Below are positions 1 to 6,646 of a stretch of DNA of 10,117 nucleotides, piece by piece. Below the pieces are notes generated by a model. That model had not been told where the DNA came from and did not search any database. It worked only from the letters and a program-made list of their open reading frames with translations. The stretch's first letter is position 1. Every line of letters begins with the position of its first letter. Source of the stretch: Clostridiales bacterium (GTDB lineage: Bacteria > Bacillota > Clostridia > Tissierellales > Sedimentibacteraceae); contig DNNJ01000018.1 in the NCBI GenBank assembly GCA_003487955.1, forward strand, positions 1 to 10,117, read 5' to 3'. A program made the translations under genes and the position numbers.

Positions 1-1230
1 GGATTAAAAGAGGTAACAGCCGGACAATTTATTGAAATAAACTTGGACATGGTATTAGGAAATGATATTACTGCTCCCGTTGCAATTAAGGAATTTAATA
101 AAATGGGTGCAATAAATGTTTTTGATAAAGACAAAATTGCAATAGTATTAGACCACTTTGTTCCAAACAAGGACATTAAATCAGCGGAACAATGCAAAAT
201 ATCCAGAAATTTTTCCCGGGAGCAAAGTATTACTAATTTCTTTGATGTAGGTCAAATGGGCATTGAGCATGCACTTTTGCCCGAAAAGGGATTGGTAGCT
301 GCCGGAGATGCTGTAATAGGGGCGGATTCTCACACATGCACCTATGGTGCATTGGGCGCATTTTCGACAGGTGTCGGCAGCACGGATATGGCAGCGGCAA
401 TGGCAACAGGACAAATGTGGCTTAAAGTTCCATCCGCAATAAAATTTAATTTAAAGGGTAAATTAAACAAATGGGTAAGCGGCAAAGATATTATTCTTTA
501 TATAATAGGTAAAATAGGAGTTGACGGCGCCCTTTACAAATCCATGGAATTTACCGGTGAAGGTATAAAAGAATTATCCATGGATGACCGCTTTACAATT
601 GCAAACATGGCAGTTGAAGCAGGCGGCAAAAACGGAATCTTCCCTGTAGATGAAAAGACCCTCGAATATTTGAAAGGACATTCAAACAAAAAATATACCA
701 GTTTTGAAGCAGATAATGATGCTGTCTATGATGAAGTAATAAACATTGAGCTAAATGAATTAAAGCCTATGGTAGCATTTCCCCATTCGCCTGAGAATAC
801 AAGCTCAATTGACTTGGTTGGAAATGTTGAAATAAATCAGGTTGTAATCGGCTCCTGCACAAATGGGAGAATTGAAGATATGAGGACCGCTGCAAATATA
901 TTAAAAAATAAAAAAGTTCATCCTCAGGTTCGCACAATTATTATTCCTGCAACCCAAAAAATATACAAACAGTGTATTCAAGAGGGTTTGGCTGAAATAT
1001 TTATAGATGCAGGTGCAGTAATGAGCACTCCAACATGCGGACCATGTTTAGGCGGCTATATGGGAATACTTGCTGAGGGTGAAAGAGCAGTTGCTACAAC
1101 AAACAGAAACTTTACAGGACGTATGGGCCACCCGGGGTCGGAAGTTTATCTTGCAAGTCCTGCTGTTGCTGCAGCATCGGCAATTAAGGGAATGATAGCA
1201 GGTCCTGATAAAATTGAATTGGAGGATTAA
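1..1230 (+). CDS. leuC: 3-isopropylmalate dehydratase large subunit (5' end cut by window)
   Basis: LeuC, with LeuD, interconverts 2-isopropylmalate and 3-isopropylmalate in cytoplasmic leucine synthesis, using a [4Fe-4S] cluster. The reading frame is open from base 1, encoding [10 protein letters not shown] before the first possible in-frame start (TTG at 43). It matches the usual LeuC N-terminus, so the true start lies a few codons upstream of the window. The three cluster cysteines are visible: one in the GSCTNG motif (codon at 856-858) and two in [10 protein letters not shown] near 1036-1047. [13 protein letters not shown] and NRNFTGRMG are further aconitase-family signatures. The visible 409 residues fit the shorter archaeal/clostridial-type LeuC (about 420 residues), not the longer enterobacterial form. 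leuD follows after one base. Homoaconitase is the main alternative family member, but the adjacent leuD and leuB favour LeuC. Any promoter lies outside the window. Confidence 0.96.
   Translation, partial: GLKEVTAGQFIEINLDMVLGNDITAPVAIKEFNKMGAINVFDKDKIAIVLDHFVPNKDIKSAEQCKISRNFSREQSITNFFDVGQMGIEHALLPEKGLVAAGDAVIGADSHTCTYGALGAFSTGVGSTDMAAAMATGQMWLKVPSAIKFNLKGKLNKWVSGKDIILYIIGKIGVDGALYKSMEFTGEGIKELSMDDRFTIANMAVEAGGKNGIFPVDEKTLEYLKGHSNKKYTSFEADNDAVYDEVINIELNELKPMVAFPHSPENTSSIDLVGNVEINQVVIGSCTNGRIEDMRTAANILKNKKVHPQVRTIIIPATQKIYKQCIQEGLAEIFIDAGAVMSTPTCGPCLGGYMGILAEGERAVATTNRNFTGRMGHPGSEVYLASPAVAAASAIKGMIAGPDKIELED
1221..1225 (+). promoter_or_regulatory. Ribosome binding site fixing the leuD start
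   Basis: GGAGG lies six bases before the ATG at 1232, inside the last codons of leuC. An in-frame TTG at 1214 would give six extra residues but lies upstream of this site, so the ATG is the start. Confidence 0.85.
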
Positions 1231-1231
1231 G

Positions 1232-1741
1232 ATGAAAGTACAAGGAAAAGCATTTAAATACGGAAATGATATAGACACTGATGCAATAATTCCTGCAAGG
1301 CACTTAAATACAACCGCTCCAGAGGAATTGGCAATGCACTGCATGGAGGATACAGATAAAAATTTCATTAATGAAGTAAAGAATGGAGATATAATTGTTG
1401 CTTTGAAAAACTTTGGCTGCGGCTCTTCCCGTGAACATGCTCCGATAGCCTTAAAAGCAGCCGGAATATCATGTGTAATTGCCAAAAGCTATGCACGCAT
1501 TTTTTATCGAAACTCATTCAACATAGGACTTCCAATACTTGAATGTGAGTCTGCAGCTGACAGAATAGATGCAGGAGATGAAATTTCAGTAGATTTTGAA
1601 ACAGGTGTAATATCCAATATAACAAAAAGGGAAGAATACAAGGCTGAGCCCTTTCCTGAATTTATTCAGCAAATAATAAAATGTGACGGGCTTGTAGAAT
1701 ACGTGAAGAGTAAATTAGGAGGTAGCAACAGTGGATTATAA
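1232..1741 (+). CDS. leuD: 3-isopropylmalate dehydratase small subunit
   Basis: The swivelling-domain subunit that completes isopropylmalate isomerase with LeuC. The 169-residue length is typical of the two-subunit archaeal/clostridial type. Residues 11-21 ([11 protein letters not shown]) and the motif [10 protein letters not shown] at 62-71 are the family signatures. The substrate-recognition loop reads RHLNTT (residues 23-28). Methanogen homoaconitase small subunits carry an Arg where this protein has Asn27, which, with the leuB neighbour, supports isopropylmalate as substrate (inference). The gene starts one base after the leuC stop and its 3' end overlaps the leuB start by 11 bases, so the three genes are almost certainly co-transcribed and translationally coupled. 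Confidence 0.96.
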   Translation: MKVQGKAFKYGNDIDTDAIIPARHLNTTAPEELAMHCMEDTDKNFINEVKNGDIIVALKNFGCGSSREHAPIALKAAGISCVIAKSYARIFYRNSFNIGLPILECESAADRIDAGDEISVDFETGVISNITKREEYKAEPFPEFIQQIIKCDGLVEYVKSKLGGSNSGL

Positions 1742-2786
1742 AATTGCAGTGATAAAAGGTGACGGTATCGGACCTGAAATAATTGATGAAGCAATAAAAG
1801 TCTTGGATAAGACAGGGAAAAAATATGGACATAACTTTCAATACATGGAAGCATTAGCCGGCGGAGCAGCAATTGATGAGAAAGGTACTCCCCTTCCCGA
1901 AGAAACATTAAACATCTTAAGAACCTCTGATGCGTTGTTGTTTGGTGCAGTGGGAGGACCTAAGTGGGATAACCTCCCCGGCAATGAAAGACCTGAGCAG
2001 GGACTTCTTAAACTGCGAAAAGAATTATGCTTATATGCCAACCTTCGCCCTGCCGTAATATTCGATGAATTAAAAGATTCATGTCCCTTAAGGCCGGATT
2101 TAGTGGAAGGAGGTTTAGATATTTTAATTATCAGGGAGCTTACCGGAGGAATATATTTCGGTAAAAAATACACAGAAAAAGATAAGGCTGCAGATACAAT
2201 GGAATACAGCAAGTATGAAATAGAAAGAATAGCTCACGTAGGGTTTTTGGCAGCACAGAAAAGAAATAAACGGCTGACCAGCATAGACAAGGCAAATGTG
2301 TTGGAAACCTCAAGATTATGGCGAAAAACCTTTGAAGAGACAGCTGTTGAATACCCTTCCGTTCAGTTAAATCACATGTATATTGATAATGCAGCAATGC
2401 AGCTTGTTGCAAATCCTAAACAATTTGATGTGATAGCAACGGAAAACATGTTTGGCGACATCCTTTCCGATGAAGCAGCCATGATAACCGGTTCCATCGG
2501 TTTGCTGCCTTCTGCATCATTGGGAAAGAATTACGGCATGTATGAGCCAATTCACGGTTCTGCTCCTGATATTGCAGGTAAGAAAAAAGCAAATCCCATA
2601 GCTGCAATACTTTCAGCAGCAATGATGTTGAAATATTCATTTGCTCTTCAGGAAGAATCTGAAAATATAGAAAGTGCAGTTAAAAATGCATTGTCTAAAG
2701 GATACAGAACAGCAGACATTGCAAAAAAAGAAGACCGCATAATTTCCACTGTTGAAATGGGAGATACCATTGCAGAGCTTATATAA
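1731..2786 (+). CDS. leuB: 3-isopropylmalate dehydrogenase
   Basis: Catalyses NAD-dependent oxidative decarboxylation of 3-isopropylmalate to 2-ketoisocaproate, the third step of leucine synthesis. The protein has 351 residues, the normal family length. Visible features are GDGIGPEI at 10-17; the substrate arginines expected by alignment with the Thermus enzyme (R96, R106, R135); catalytic Y142 (in TGGIYFG) and K187 (in SIDKANV); metal-binding aspartates D219, D243 and D247; and the NAD loop [13 protein letters not shown] at 272-284, with D279 specifying NAD over NADP. The start is GTG, set by AGGAGG at 1717-1722 with an 8-base spacer, and it overlaps the leuD end. No standard intrinsic terminator follows; a REP-like repeat begins 16 bases after the stop. 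Confidence 0.97.
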   Translation: MDYKIAVIKGDGIGPEIIDEAIKVLDKTGKKYGHNFQYMEALAGGAAIDEKGTPLPEETLNILRTSDALLFGAVGGPKWDNLPGNERPEQGLLKLRKELCLYANLRPAVIFDELKDSCPLRPDLVEGGLDILIIRELTGGIYFGKKYTEKDKAADTMEYSKYEIERIAHVGFLAAQKRNKRLTSIDKANVLETSRLWRKTFEETAVEYPSVQLNHMYIDNAAMQLVANPKQFDVIATENMFGDILSDEAAMITGSIGLLPSASLGKNYGMYEPIHGSAPDIAGKKKANPIAAILSAAMMLKYSFALQEESENIESAVKNALSKGYRTADIAKKEDRIISTVEMGDTIAELI

Positions 2787-2802
2787 CGCATTAGAAAGAG
2801 GT

Positions 2803-2848
2803 TGATGACAGCACCCCCCCGTCCCCTTGTCACATCCCTTTGTCATCA
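2803..2848 (+). repeat. C-rich REP-like palindromic repeat, copy 1
   Basis: A run of seven C, then GTCCCCTTGTCA and TTTGTCA, bounded by a perfect 8-base inverted repeat: TGATGACA at 2803-2810 and TGTCATCA at 2841-2848. A close relative occurs at 3873-3915 in the same orientation. The shared core is TGACA, a C run, GTCCCCTTG and CTTTGTCA. The composition is sharply GC-richer than the AT-rich surroundings. It resembles the dispersed REP-type palindromes mobilised by REP-associated tyrosine transposases in other bacteria; that assignment is inference, since no transposase is in the window. Confidence 0.65.
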
Positions 2849-2856
2849 AAAAGTAT

Positions 2857-2884
2857 TTGTCAATTTCCAAAAAAGTGGTATAAT
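2857..2884 (+). promoter_or_regulatory. Vegetative-type promoter for the DTD2-like gene
   Basis: TTGTCA at 2857-2862, a 16-base spacer and a perfect TATAAT at 2879-2884, preceded by TG one base upstream (extended -10). The gene starts 34 bases downstream, with GAGGAG at 2906-2911 as ribosome binding site. The promoter starts eight bases after the end of repeat copy 1. Confidence 0.75.
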
Positions 2885-2918
2885 ACTATTTAAAAATAAT
2901 TCTTAGAGGAGTGACATA

Positions 2919-3872
2919 ATGATAAAAGCTAAAAAAGCCGTATATTACATCTGTGACAATCATGATTGGGGTTATGTGAGTTACCTGGTTTGGGATATAC
3001 TTAAAGAAGAAGGATACTTGGATAATAAGGTTGACTTTACCTTTGACGGAAGAGAAGTCTATAAATATACTGATAAAAAAAATAATGAATTCTATTTTGT
3101 TCCTACAGAAATTGCATTATGCAGGGATTACCAAAGGTATCTTCCCGATATGAACAAGTATTTTTCTGATTTTGATATGTCAGGAATGATTACATGGCAC
3201 GAAGGTGTAAATGCACTTGAGAAGGTTATCACCGTACATAGTATCGGAGATGTTAATTCAGGATGTTACGGACCTGCAAACCCTTTATATATGCACAATC
3301 TTATGTGGGCTATGGAAAAATTAAGAAAAGAAGCCGGGTTGGATTTCAGCGTAGTAACTGAAGCAACCCATTGGTCAGGTGTTTATGAGGGAGAAGGAGA
3401 CCCTGAGCTTCTTTTGGAATATCGTGTACCTATAGTAGACATAGAAATAGGCAGCGAGCCGGAAAGCTGGGCAAATATGGATGCTTGCAGGGTTCTTGCC
3501 CTTTCCTTGCTTCACATATTTGATGATGATATTGATGGCATAAAGCTTCATAATCTTCTTTGCGTTGGAGGAGTACATTTTGATCCGAATTTTGCAGAAG
3601 CAGTCCACACATCTTGGAATGAGAATGAATTCTTCGGTGTTTCCCACATAATTGCAAATCAATGGCTTGTTTCAGGTGAGTACGAGGGAGAAAGCGGCAT
3701 AGAAAAAGCATCTGCATGTGTAGATGCCATTATAGGCGGAATTGATGCAATTGTTTTTCACGATAAATTAAAGGGGTGCTATAAGGATGTGGTACGTGCT
3801 TTAGGAGAAAAATACAACGTACCTATACTAAAGCATCAAGCATTAAGAAAACCTGAAAATATTAATTGGTAA
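2919..3872 (+). CDS. dtdA: D-aminoacyl-tRNA deacylase, DTD2/DtdA (GEK1) family
   Basis: Family members hydrolyse the ester bond of D-amino acids wrongly attached to tRNA, a cytoplasmic proofreading step; in archaea and plants DTD2 also clears aldehyde-modified D-aminoacyl-tRNAs. The 317-residue protein follows the archaeal family along its length: FDGREVY at 42-48, ITVHS at 104-108, TEATHWSG at 147-154, PIVDIEIGSEPESW at 171-184 (family pattern EIGSxEEEW), GGVHFDP at 217-223 (family GGGHYAP), and a His-containing GVSHI at 240-244 (family FGHIL). Differences from the archaeal pattern as I remember it are THWSG for THHGP and VSHII for FGHIL, suggesting a divergent branch that keeps most of the conserved histidines (H94, H107, H151, H220, H243). 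It has its own promoter, no operon partner, and is flanked by two similar repeats. It is unrelated to the usual bacterial Dtd. Family membership is a confident call; the bacterial substrate is inferred. Confidence 0.82.
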   Translation: MIKAKKAVYYICDNHDWGYVSYLVWDILKEEGYLDNKVDFTFDGREVYKYTDKKNNEFYFVPTEIALCRDYQRYLPDMNKYFSDFDMSGMITWHEGVNALEKVITVHSIGDVNSGCYGPANPLYMHNLMWAMEKLRKEAGLDFSVVTEATHWSGVYEGEGDPELLLEYRVPIVDIEIGSEPESWANMDACRVLALSLLHIFDDDIDGIKLHNLLCVGGVHFDPNFAEAVHTSWNENEFFGVSHIIANQWLVSGEYEGESGIEKASACVDAIIGGIDAIVFHDKLKGCYKDVVRALGEKYNVPILKHQALRKPENINW

Positions 3873-3915
3873 TGACACTCCCCCCGTCCCCTTGCCATCT
3901 CTTTGTCACGTCCCC
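3873..3915 (+). repeat. C-rich REP-like repeat, copy 2
   Basis: Begins with TGACA directly after the stop codon of the preceding gene, continues with CT, a six-C run, GTCCCCTTG and CTTTGTCA, then GTCCCC. It matches copy 1 at 2803-2848 in order and orientation with small indels. Its inverted arms are shorter (TGACA at 3873-3877, TGTCA at 3904-3908). The pair brackets the DTD2-like gene. Confidence 0.62.
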
Positions 3916-3927
3916 AAAACTCTATAA

Positions 3928-3954
3928 ACAATTTTTTTTTGCCTGCATATAATA
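3928..3954 (+). promoter_or_regulatory. Candidate sporulation (SigK/SigE-type) promoter
   Basis: AC at 3928-3929, then 16 bases, then CATATAATA at 3946-3954, which fits the mother-cell SigK pattern AC-N16-CATANNNTA. A TATAAT (3948-3953) is embedded in the same stretch without a good TTGACA partner. The fit to the sporulation function of the downstream genes is encouraging, but such matches arise easily in AT-rich DNA. Confidence 0.38.
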
Positions 3955-3975
3955 ATATTATTCGTATGTAAAAAG

Positions 3976-3982
3976 AAAGGTG
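3976..3982 (+). promoter_or_regulatory. Ribosome binding site favouring a TTG start at 3991
   Basis: AAAGGTG sits eight bases before TTG at 3991. The alternative in-frame GTG at 3982 overlaps this site and would have no usable spacing, so TTG is preferred; the difference is three residues. Confidence 0.6.
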
Positions 3983-3990
3983 TGAATATT

Positions 3991-4509
3991 TTGAGATATA
4001 ATCCATTTGATGGTCGAACTTACAAAGCTCGAAATAAGAATAATATATTTTCTTTGGAGCAGGCACCTGCACCTCAAGAAGAAGTTCCGCCGGGTTCATT
4101 GCCCTTTGAGCAGGAAGTGGGCTATTTATCGGTCAGTGTTTTTACGGCATCCGGCGCATTGCCTGTAAAGGATGCATTAGTAACTGTTTACATTCGTGAT
4201 GAAAGCGGTAAAGAAAATGAAATAGTACATCAAATTACTGATGCCAACGGTCAAGTTCCGCTTATCACACTACCTGTAATATATAATCGCTTTAATCCAT
4301 TTGAAAGCAGTGAATATTATTTCACTACCTATAATTTAAGAGTTCAGGCAATTAACTATTACACGGTTAATGTAATCGATTTGAGAATTTTCCCGGACAC
4401 TACAACTTATTTTCAGATTGAGATGATTCCTGCAGCAATAGGTCCAATAAAAGGTCCTGAAACTACAATTGTTATTCCTCCCAGTCCAATTGACATATCA
4501 AATGATTAA
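3991..4509 (+). CDS. Transthyretin-like (Cna-B/carboxypeptidase-regulatory-like) protein, SleC N-domain-like
   Basis: A 172-residue protein (TTG start) of unknown exact function. After a polar, proline-rich N-terminus (about 1-38) comes one beta-sandwich-like domain at roughly 40-148. It begins GYLSVSVF, has PVKDALVTVYI, then TDANGQVPLITLP, and ends in a strand-rich YFQIEMIP, the usual pattern of Cna-B/CarboxypepD_reg-like folds. A short tail rich in Pro and Ile follows. There is no signal peptide or membrane segment. The next gene starts 12 bases downstream and encodes a SpoIID-like/peptidoglycan-binding protein. Clostridial SleC, as I recall it, carries a comparable prodomain at its own N-terminus, so this may be that domain encoded separately (inference). 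A spore-cortex or coat role is likely but unproven. Confidence 0.7.
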   Translation: MRYNPFDGRTYKARNKNNIFSLEQAPAPQEEVPPGSLPFEQEVGYLSVSVFTASGALPVKDALVTVYIRDESGKENEIVHQITDANGQVPLITLPVIYNRFNPFESSEYYFTTYNLRVQAINYYTVNVIDLRIFPDTTTYFQIEMIPAAIGPIKGPETTIVIPPSPIDISND

Positions 4510-4521
4510 GGCGGTGATATT

Positions 4522-5922
4522 ATGAGTATAGAAATTCCAGGACTCACACAAGTAGTTATTCCGTCAGCAATTACGGTACACTTAGGTGCACCGGATGAGC
4601 CTGCTGAAAATGTTACCGTTCCTTTTCTTGATTATATTAAAAATGTTGCATCAAGCGAACTTTATCCTACTTGGCCGGAATCAGCACTTAGAGCAAATAT
4701 TTATGCTATTACTTCCATTGCATTAAACCGTATATTCACTGAATGGTACAGATCTCGAGGTTATAATTTCGATATAACAAACGATACAAGATTTGACCAG
4801 GCATTTGTGAATAACAGAGGTATTTTTGACAGTGTTTCGGTGTTGTCGGATGAGCTTTTTGACAGCTTCATAACAAGACAAGGACAAATTGAGCCGCTAT
4901 ATGCTCAGTTTTGCGACGGTCGTGTTTCCTTTTGCCCAGGGCTTCTCCAGTGGGGCTCGGTTGCATTGGCACAGGAGGGGTACACTCCATATGAAATTCT
5001 TCAATATTATTATGGTACGGACATTAATATTCAAACAGACACTCCGATAGCCGAAGCCTATGAAACATATCCCGGAATTCCTCTTCAGTTAGGAGACAAC
5101 AACCCCTATGTATTGCTGATGCAAATACGTTTGAACACTATAGCCACAAACTATCCCGCTATTCAAAGAATACCAAATCCTGCAGGAACCTATGATGAAG
5201 CTACGCAGGCAGCTGTAAGACAATTTCAAGGAATATTCAATTTGCCGGTTACGGGAATTATTGATAAATCAACATGGTACGAAATTAGAAGAATTTATGC
5301 TGCTGTTACAAGGTTAGCTGAATTGACTTCACGAGGAATCATATTGAGCGAAATTCCTGAATATACACCTACTCCAGGTCCTGAGGAAGTGGTGCCGAGG
5401 GTTCAGGCTGTTCAGTATTTTCTCAACGTTCTTTCAGCATATTACAACACTATTCCTACGGTAGATATTAACGGTGTATTGAATACTCAAACAAGGACTG
5501 CCATAATGGAATTCCAGAAAACATTTAATTTACCCATCACAGGTCTTGTTGATGAACAAACTTGGACTACAATGTTCAATGCAGTGTCGGGTATTTTAAA
5601 TACGCTTCCCCCTTCTGTCATTGCCCTTCCCGCATTGTTGTGGCCGGGTATTACATATCAGTTGGGCTCGGAAGGTCCGGGTGTTTACCTAATTCAACAA
5701 TATCTCTCTTATATTGCTTCTGTGTTAGAAGGTATTCCGCCGGCTGAACCGGATGGCATCTACGGGCCTCGGACAGAGCTTGCCGTAAGAACATTTCAGG
5801 AGTACTTTGGAATAGATGTTACGGGAGTGGTTGACAGATACACTTGGGACAGAATAGTTCTTATATACCGCAATTTAAGATTCGGCAATACAAGCAATAT
5901 AGGCGGACCTCAAGAAAGCTGA
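4522..5922 (+). CDS. SleC-like spore cortex-lytic protein: SpoIID-like domain plus three peptidoglycan-binding repeats
   Basis: Likely acts on spore cortex or mother-cell peptidoglycan. The 466-residue protein has a SpoIID-like domain at about 33-165. DYIKNVASSELYPTWPESAL at 37-56 matches the SpoIID catalytic region, with E46 in the position of the lytic-transglycosylase glutamate. The pattern CPGLLQWGSVALAQEGYTPY at 138-157 matches the C-terminal part of that domain, with cysteines C131 and C138. Three PG_binding_1 repeats follow at about 187-257, 290-352 and 379-446, each with an AVRxFQ-like helix and a TGxxDxxTW ending. This order matches clostridial SleC, except that SleC normally has one binding repeat as I recall. 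No signal peptide is present, as expected for a protein made in the mother cell. The ribosome binding site AAGGCGGTGA is at 4508-4517. Other SpoIID-family glycan hydrolases are the alternative. Confidence 0.8.
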   Translation: MSIEIPGLTQVVIPSAITVHLGAPDEPAENVTVPFLDYIKNVASSELYPTWPESALRANIYAITSIALNRIFTEWYRSRGYNFDITNDTRFDQAFVNNRGIFDSVSVLSDELFDSFITRQGQIEPLYAQFCDGRVSFCPGLLQWGSVALAQEGYTPYEILQYYYGTDINIQTDTPIAEAYETYPGIPLQLGDNNPYVLLMQIRLNTIATNYPAIQRIPNPAGTYDEATQAAVRQFQGIFNLPVTGIIDKSTWYEIRRIYAAVTRLAELTSRGIILSEIPEYTPTPGPEEVVPRVQAVQYFLNVLSAYYNTIPTVDINGVLNTQTRTAIMEFQKTFNLPITGLVDEQTWTTMFNAVSGILNTLPPSVIALPALLWPGITYQLGSEGPGVYLIQQYLSYIASVLEGIPPAEPDGIYGPRTELAVRTFQEYFGIDVTGVVDRYTWDRIVLIYRNLRFGNTSNIGGPQES

Positions 5923-5932
5923 AATGTCAAAA

Positions 5933-5951
5933 CCACCGGCTCAGCCGGTGG
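5933..5951. terminator. Bidirectional hairpin between convergent genes
   Basis: CCACCGGC, loop TCA, GCCGGTGG: a perfect 8-base stem. Read on the minus strand it is followed by TTTT, and on the plus strand it is preceded by AAAA but lacks a U-tract afterwards. It lies 10 bases after the SleC-like stop and about 40 bases past the amidase stop, so it probably ends the minus-strand transcript and may also serve the plus strand. Confidence 0.75.
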
Positions 5952-5991
5952 CTATTGTGATACTCTCCTATTCTTTAATTGAAATTTATTG

Positions 5992-6567
5992 TCATAGAGG
6001 CATAAAGCCAAAATAACTTAATATGCCCAAATAAATACCATAAGCAACATTCCATAAGTTATCTCTTAAAATTACCGAGTCATTAAAATTGGTCAAATAG
6101 CCCATTTCAACCAACACAGCAGGCATTTGTGTATTTCTTAAGACATACAGGGATGGGTTCTCTCTTATTCCGTTATCTCTCAGGCGTGTATTCCGTACGA
6201 TTCCATTCATTATATGCTGTGCCAGCCAGTTAGATTGCGTATTAAATTGATATATATAAATTTCAGAACCGTTAACATTAGGATTCACATTGGCATTACA
6301 ATGAAGACTTATAAAATAATTTGCCGGCCATTGATTTGCCATGCGCACCCTTTCCGCTAAACTGGTTGAAGTATTTGTTCCCAATACTGTGGTGGGTGTA
6401 GGTCTTGACAGCCTGACTTCAAATCTGTAATCATTAGCCAATAAATTTGCAAGATAAATTCCTGCCTGGTAATTTATATCTCCTTCGTATAAACCGTTGC
6501 CTACGGCTCCTGCATTGTGAAGTCCTGTAGGATTGTGTCCTTGATCTATAAATATTTTGATTGCCAA
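5992..6567 (-). CDS. N-acetylmuramoyl-L-alanine amidase (Amidase_3, CwlC-like)
   Basis: A zinc-dependent enzyme that cuts the bond between N-acetylmuramic acid and the stem peptide. The protein is a single catalytic domain of 191 residues. Expected zinc ligands are H11 (in IDQGHN), E28 (in YEGDIN) and H89 (in SLHCNA); the catalytic glutamate is E154 (in VEMGYLTN). The first motif reads DQGHN instead of the common DPGHG. There is no signal peptide and no binding domain. That resembles B. subtilis CwlC, which is made without a leader and helps lyse the mother cell, and fits the convergent SleC-like pair. The start is TTG, supported by AAGGAAGTGA ending four bases before it. It lies 79 bases downstream of the threonine-synthase-like gene on the same strand; whether they share a transcript is unclear. 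Confidence 0.9.
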   Translation of the reverse strand: MAIKIFIDQGHNPTGLHNAGAVGNGLYEGDINYQAGIYLANLLANDYRFEVRLSRPTPTTVLGTNTSTSLAERVRMANQWPANYFISLHCNANVNPNVNGSEIYIYQFNTQSNWLAQHIMNGIVRNTRLRDNGIRENPSLYVLRNTQMPAVLVEMGYLTNFNDSVILRDNLWNVAYGIYLGILSYFGFMPL

Positions 6568-6632
6568 AAAATCACTTCCTTCATTATATACTATAACTAT
6601 TTTATTCTTAAAGCAAAGAAATGTGATTTTTT
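6566..6632 (-). promoter_or_regulatory. Possible leader hairpin over the amidase start
   Basis: On the minus strand AAAAAATCAC (6632-6623) is perfectly complementary to GTGATTTTTT (6575-6566), which covers the 3' end of the ribosome binding site and the first two bases of the TTG start. The loop is 47 bases. Pairing would hide the start, but the stem is mostly A-U, so the effect may be weak. Confidence 0.3.
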
Positions 6633-6646
6633 ATGGTTTTATTTAA

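Noticed and set aside
43..1230. leuC starting at TTG 43
   Set aside because: The frame is open to base 1 and encodes conserved LeuC residues upstream, so this is an internal Leu codon, not a start.
2811..2830. G-quadruplex in the C-rich repeat
   Set aside because: Only two G runs are present on the minus strand, so an intramolecular four-run quadruplex is not formed by this sequence alone.
1838..2870. Several minus-strand ORFs across leuB
   Set aside because: They are antisense to a gene with complete catalytic motifs, and lack binding sites or recognisable domains.
6583..6588. Minus-strand TATAAT as the amidase promoter
   Set aside because: It abuts the ribosome binding site, so transcription would begin inside it, and no -35 lies at proper spacing.
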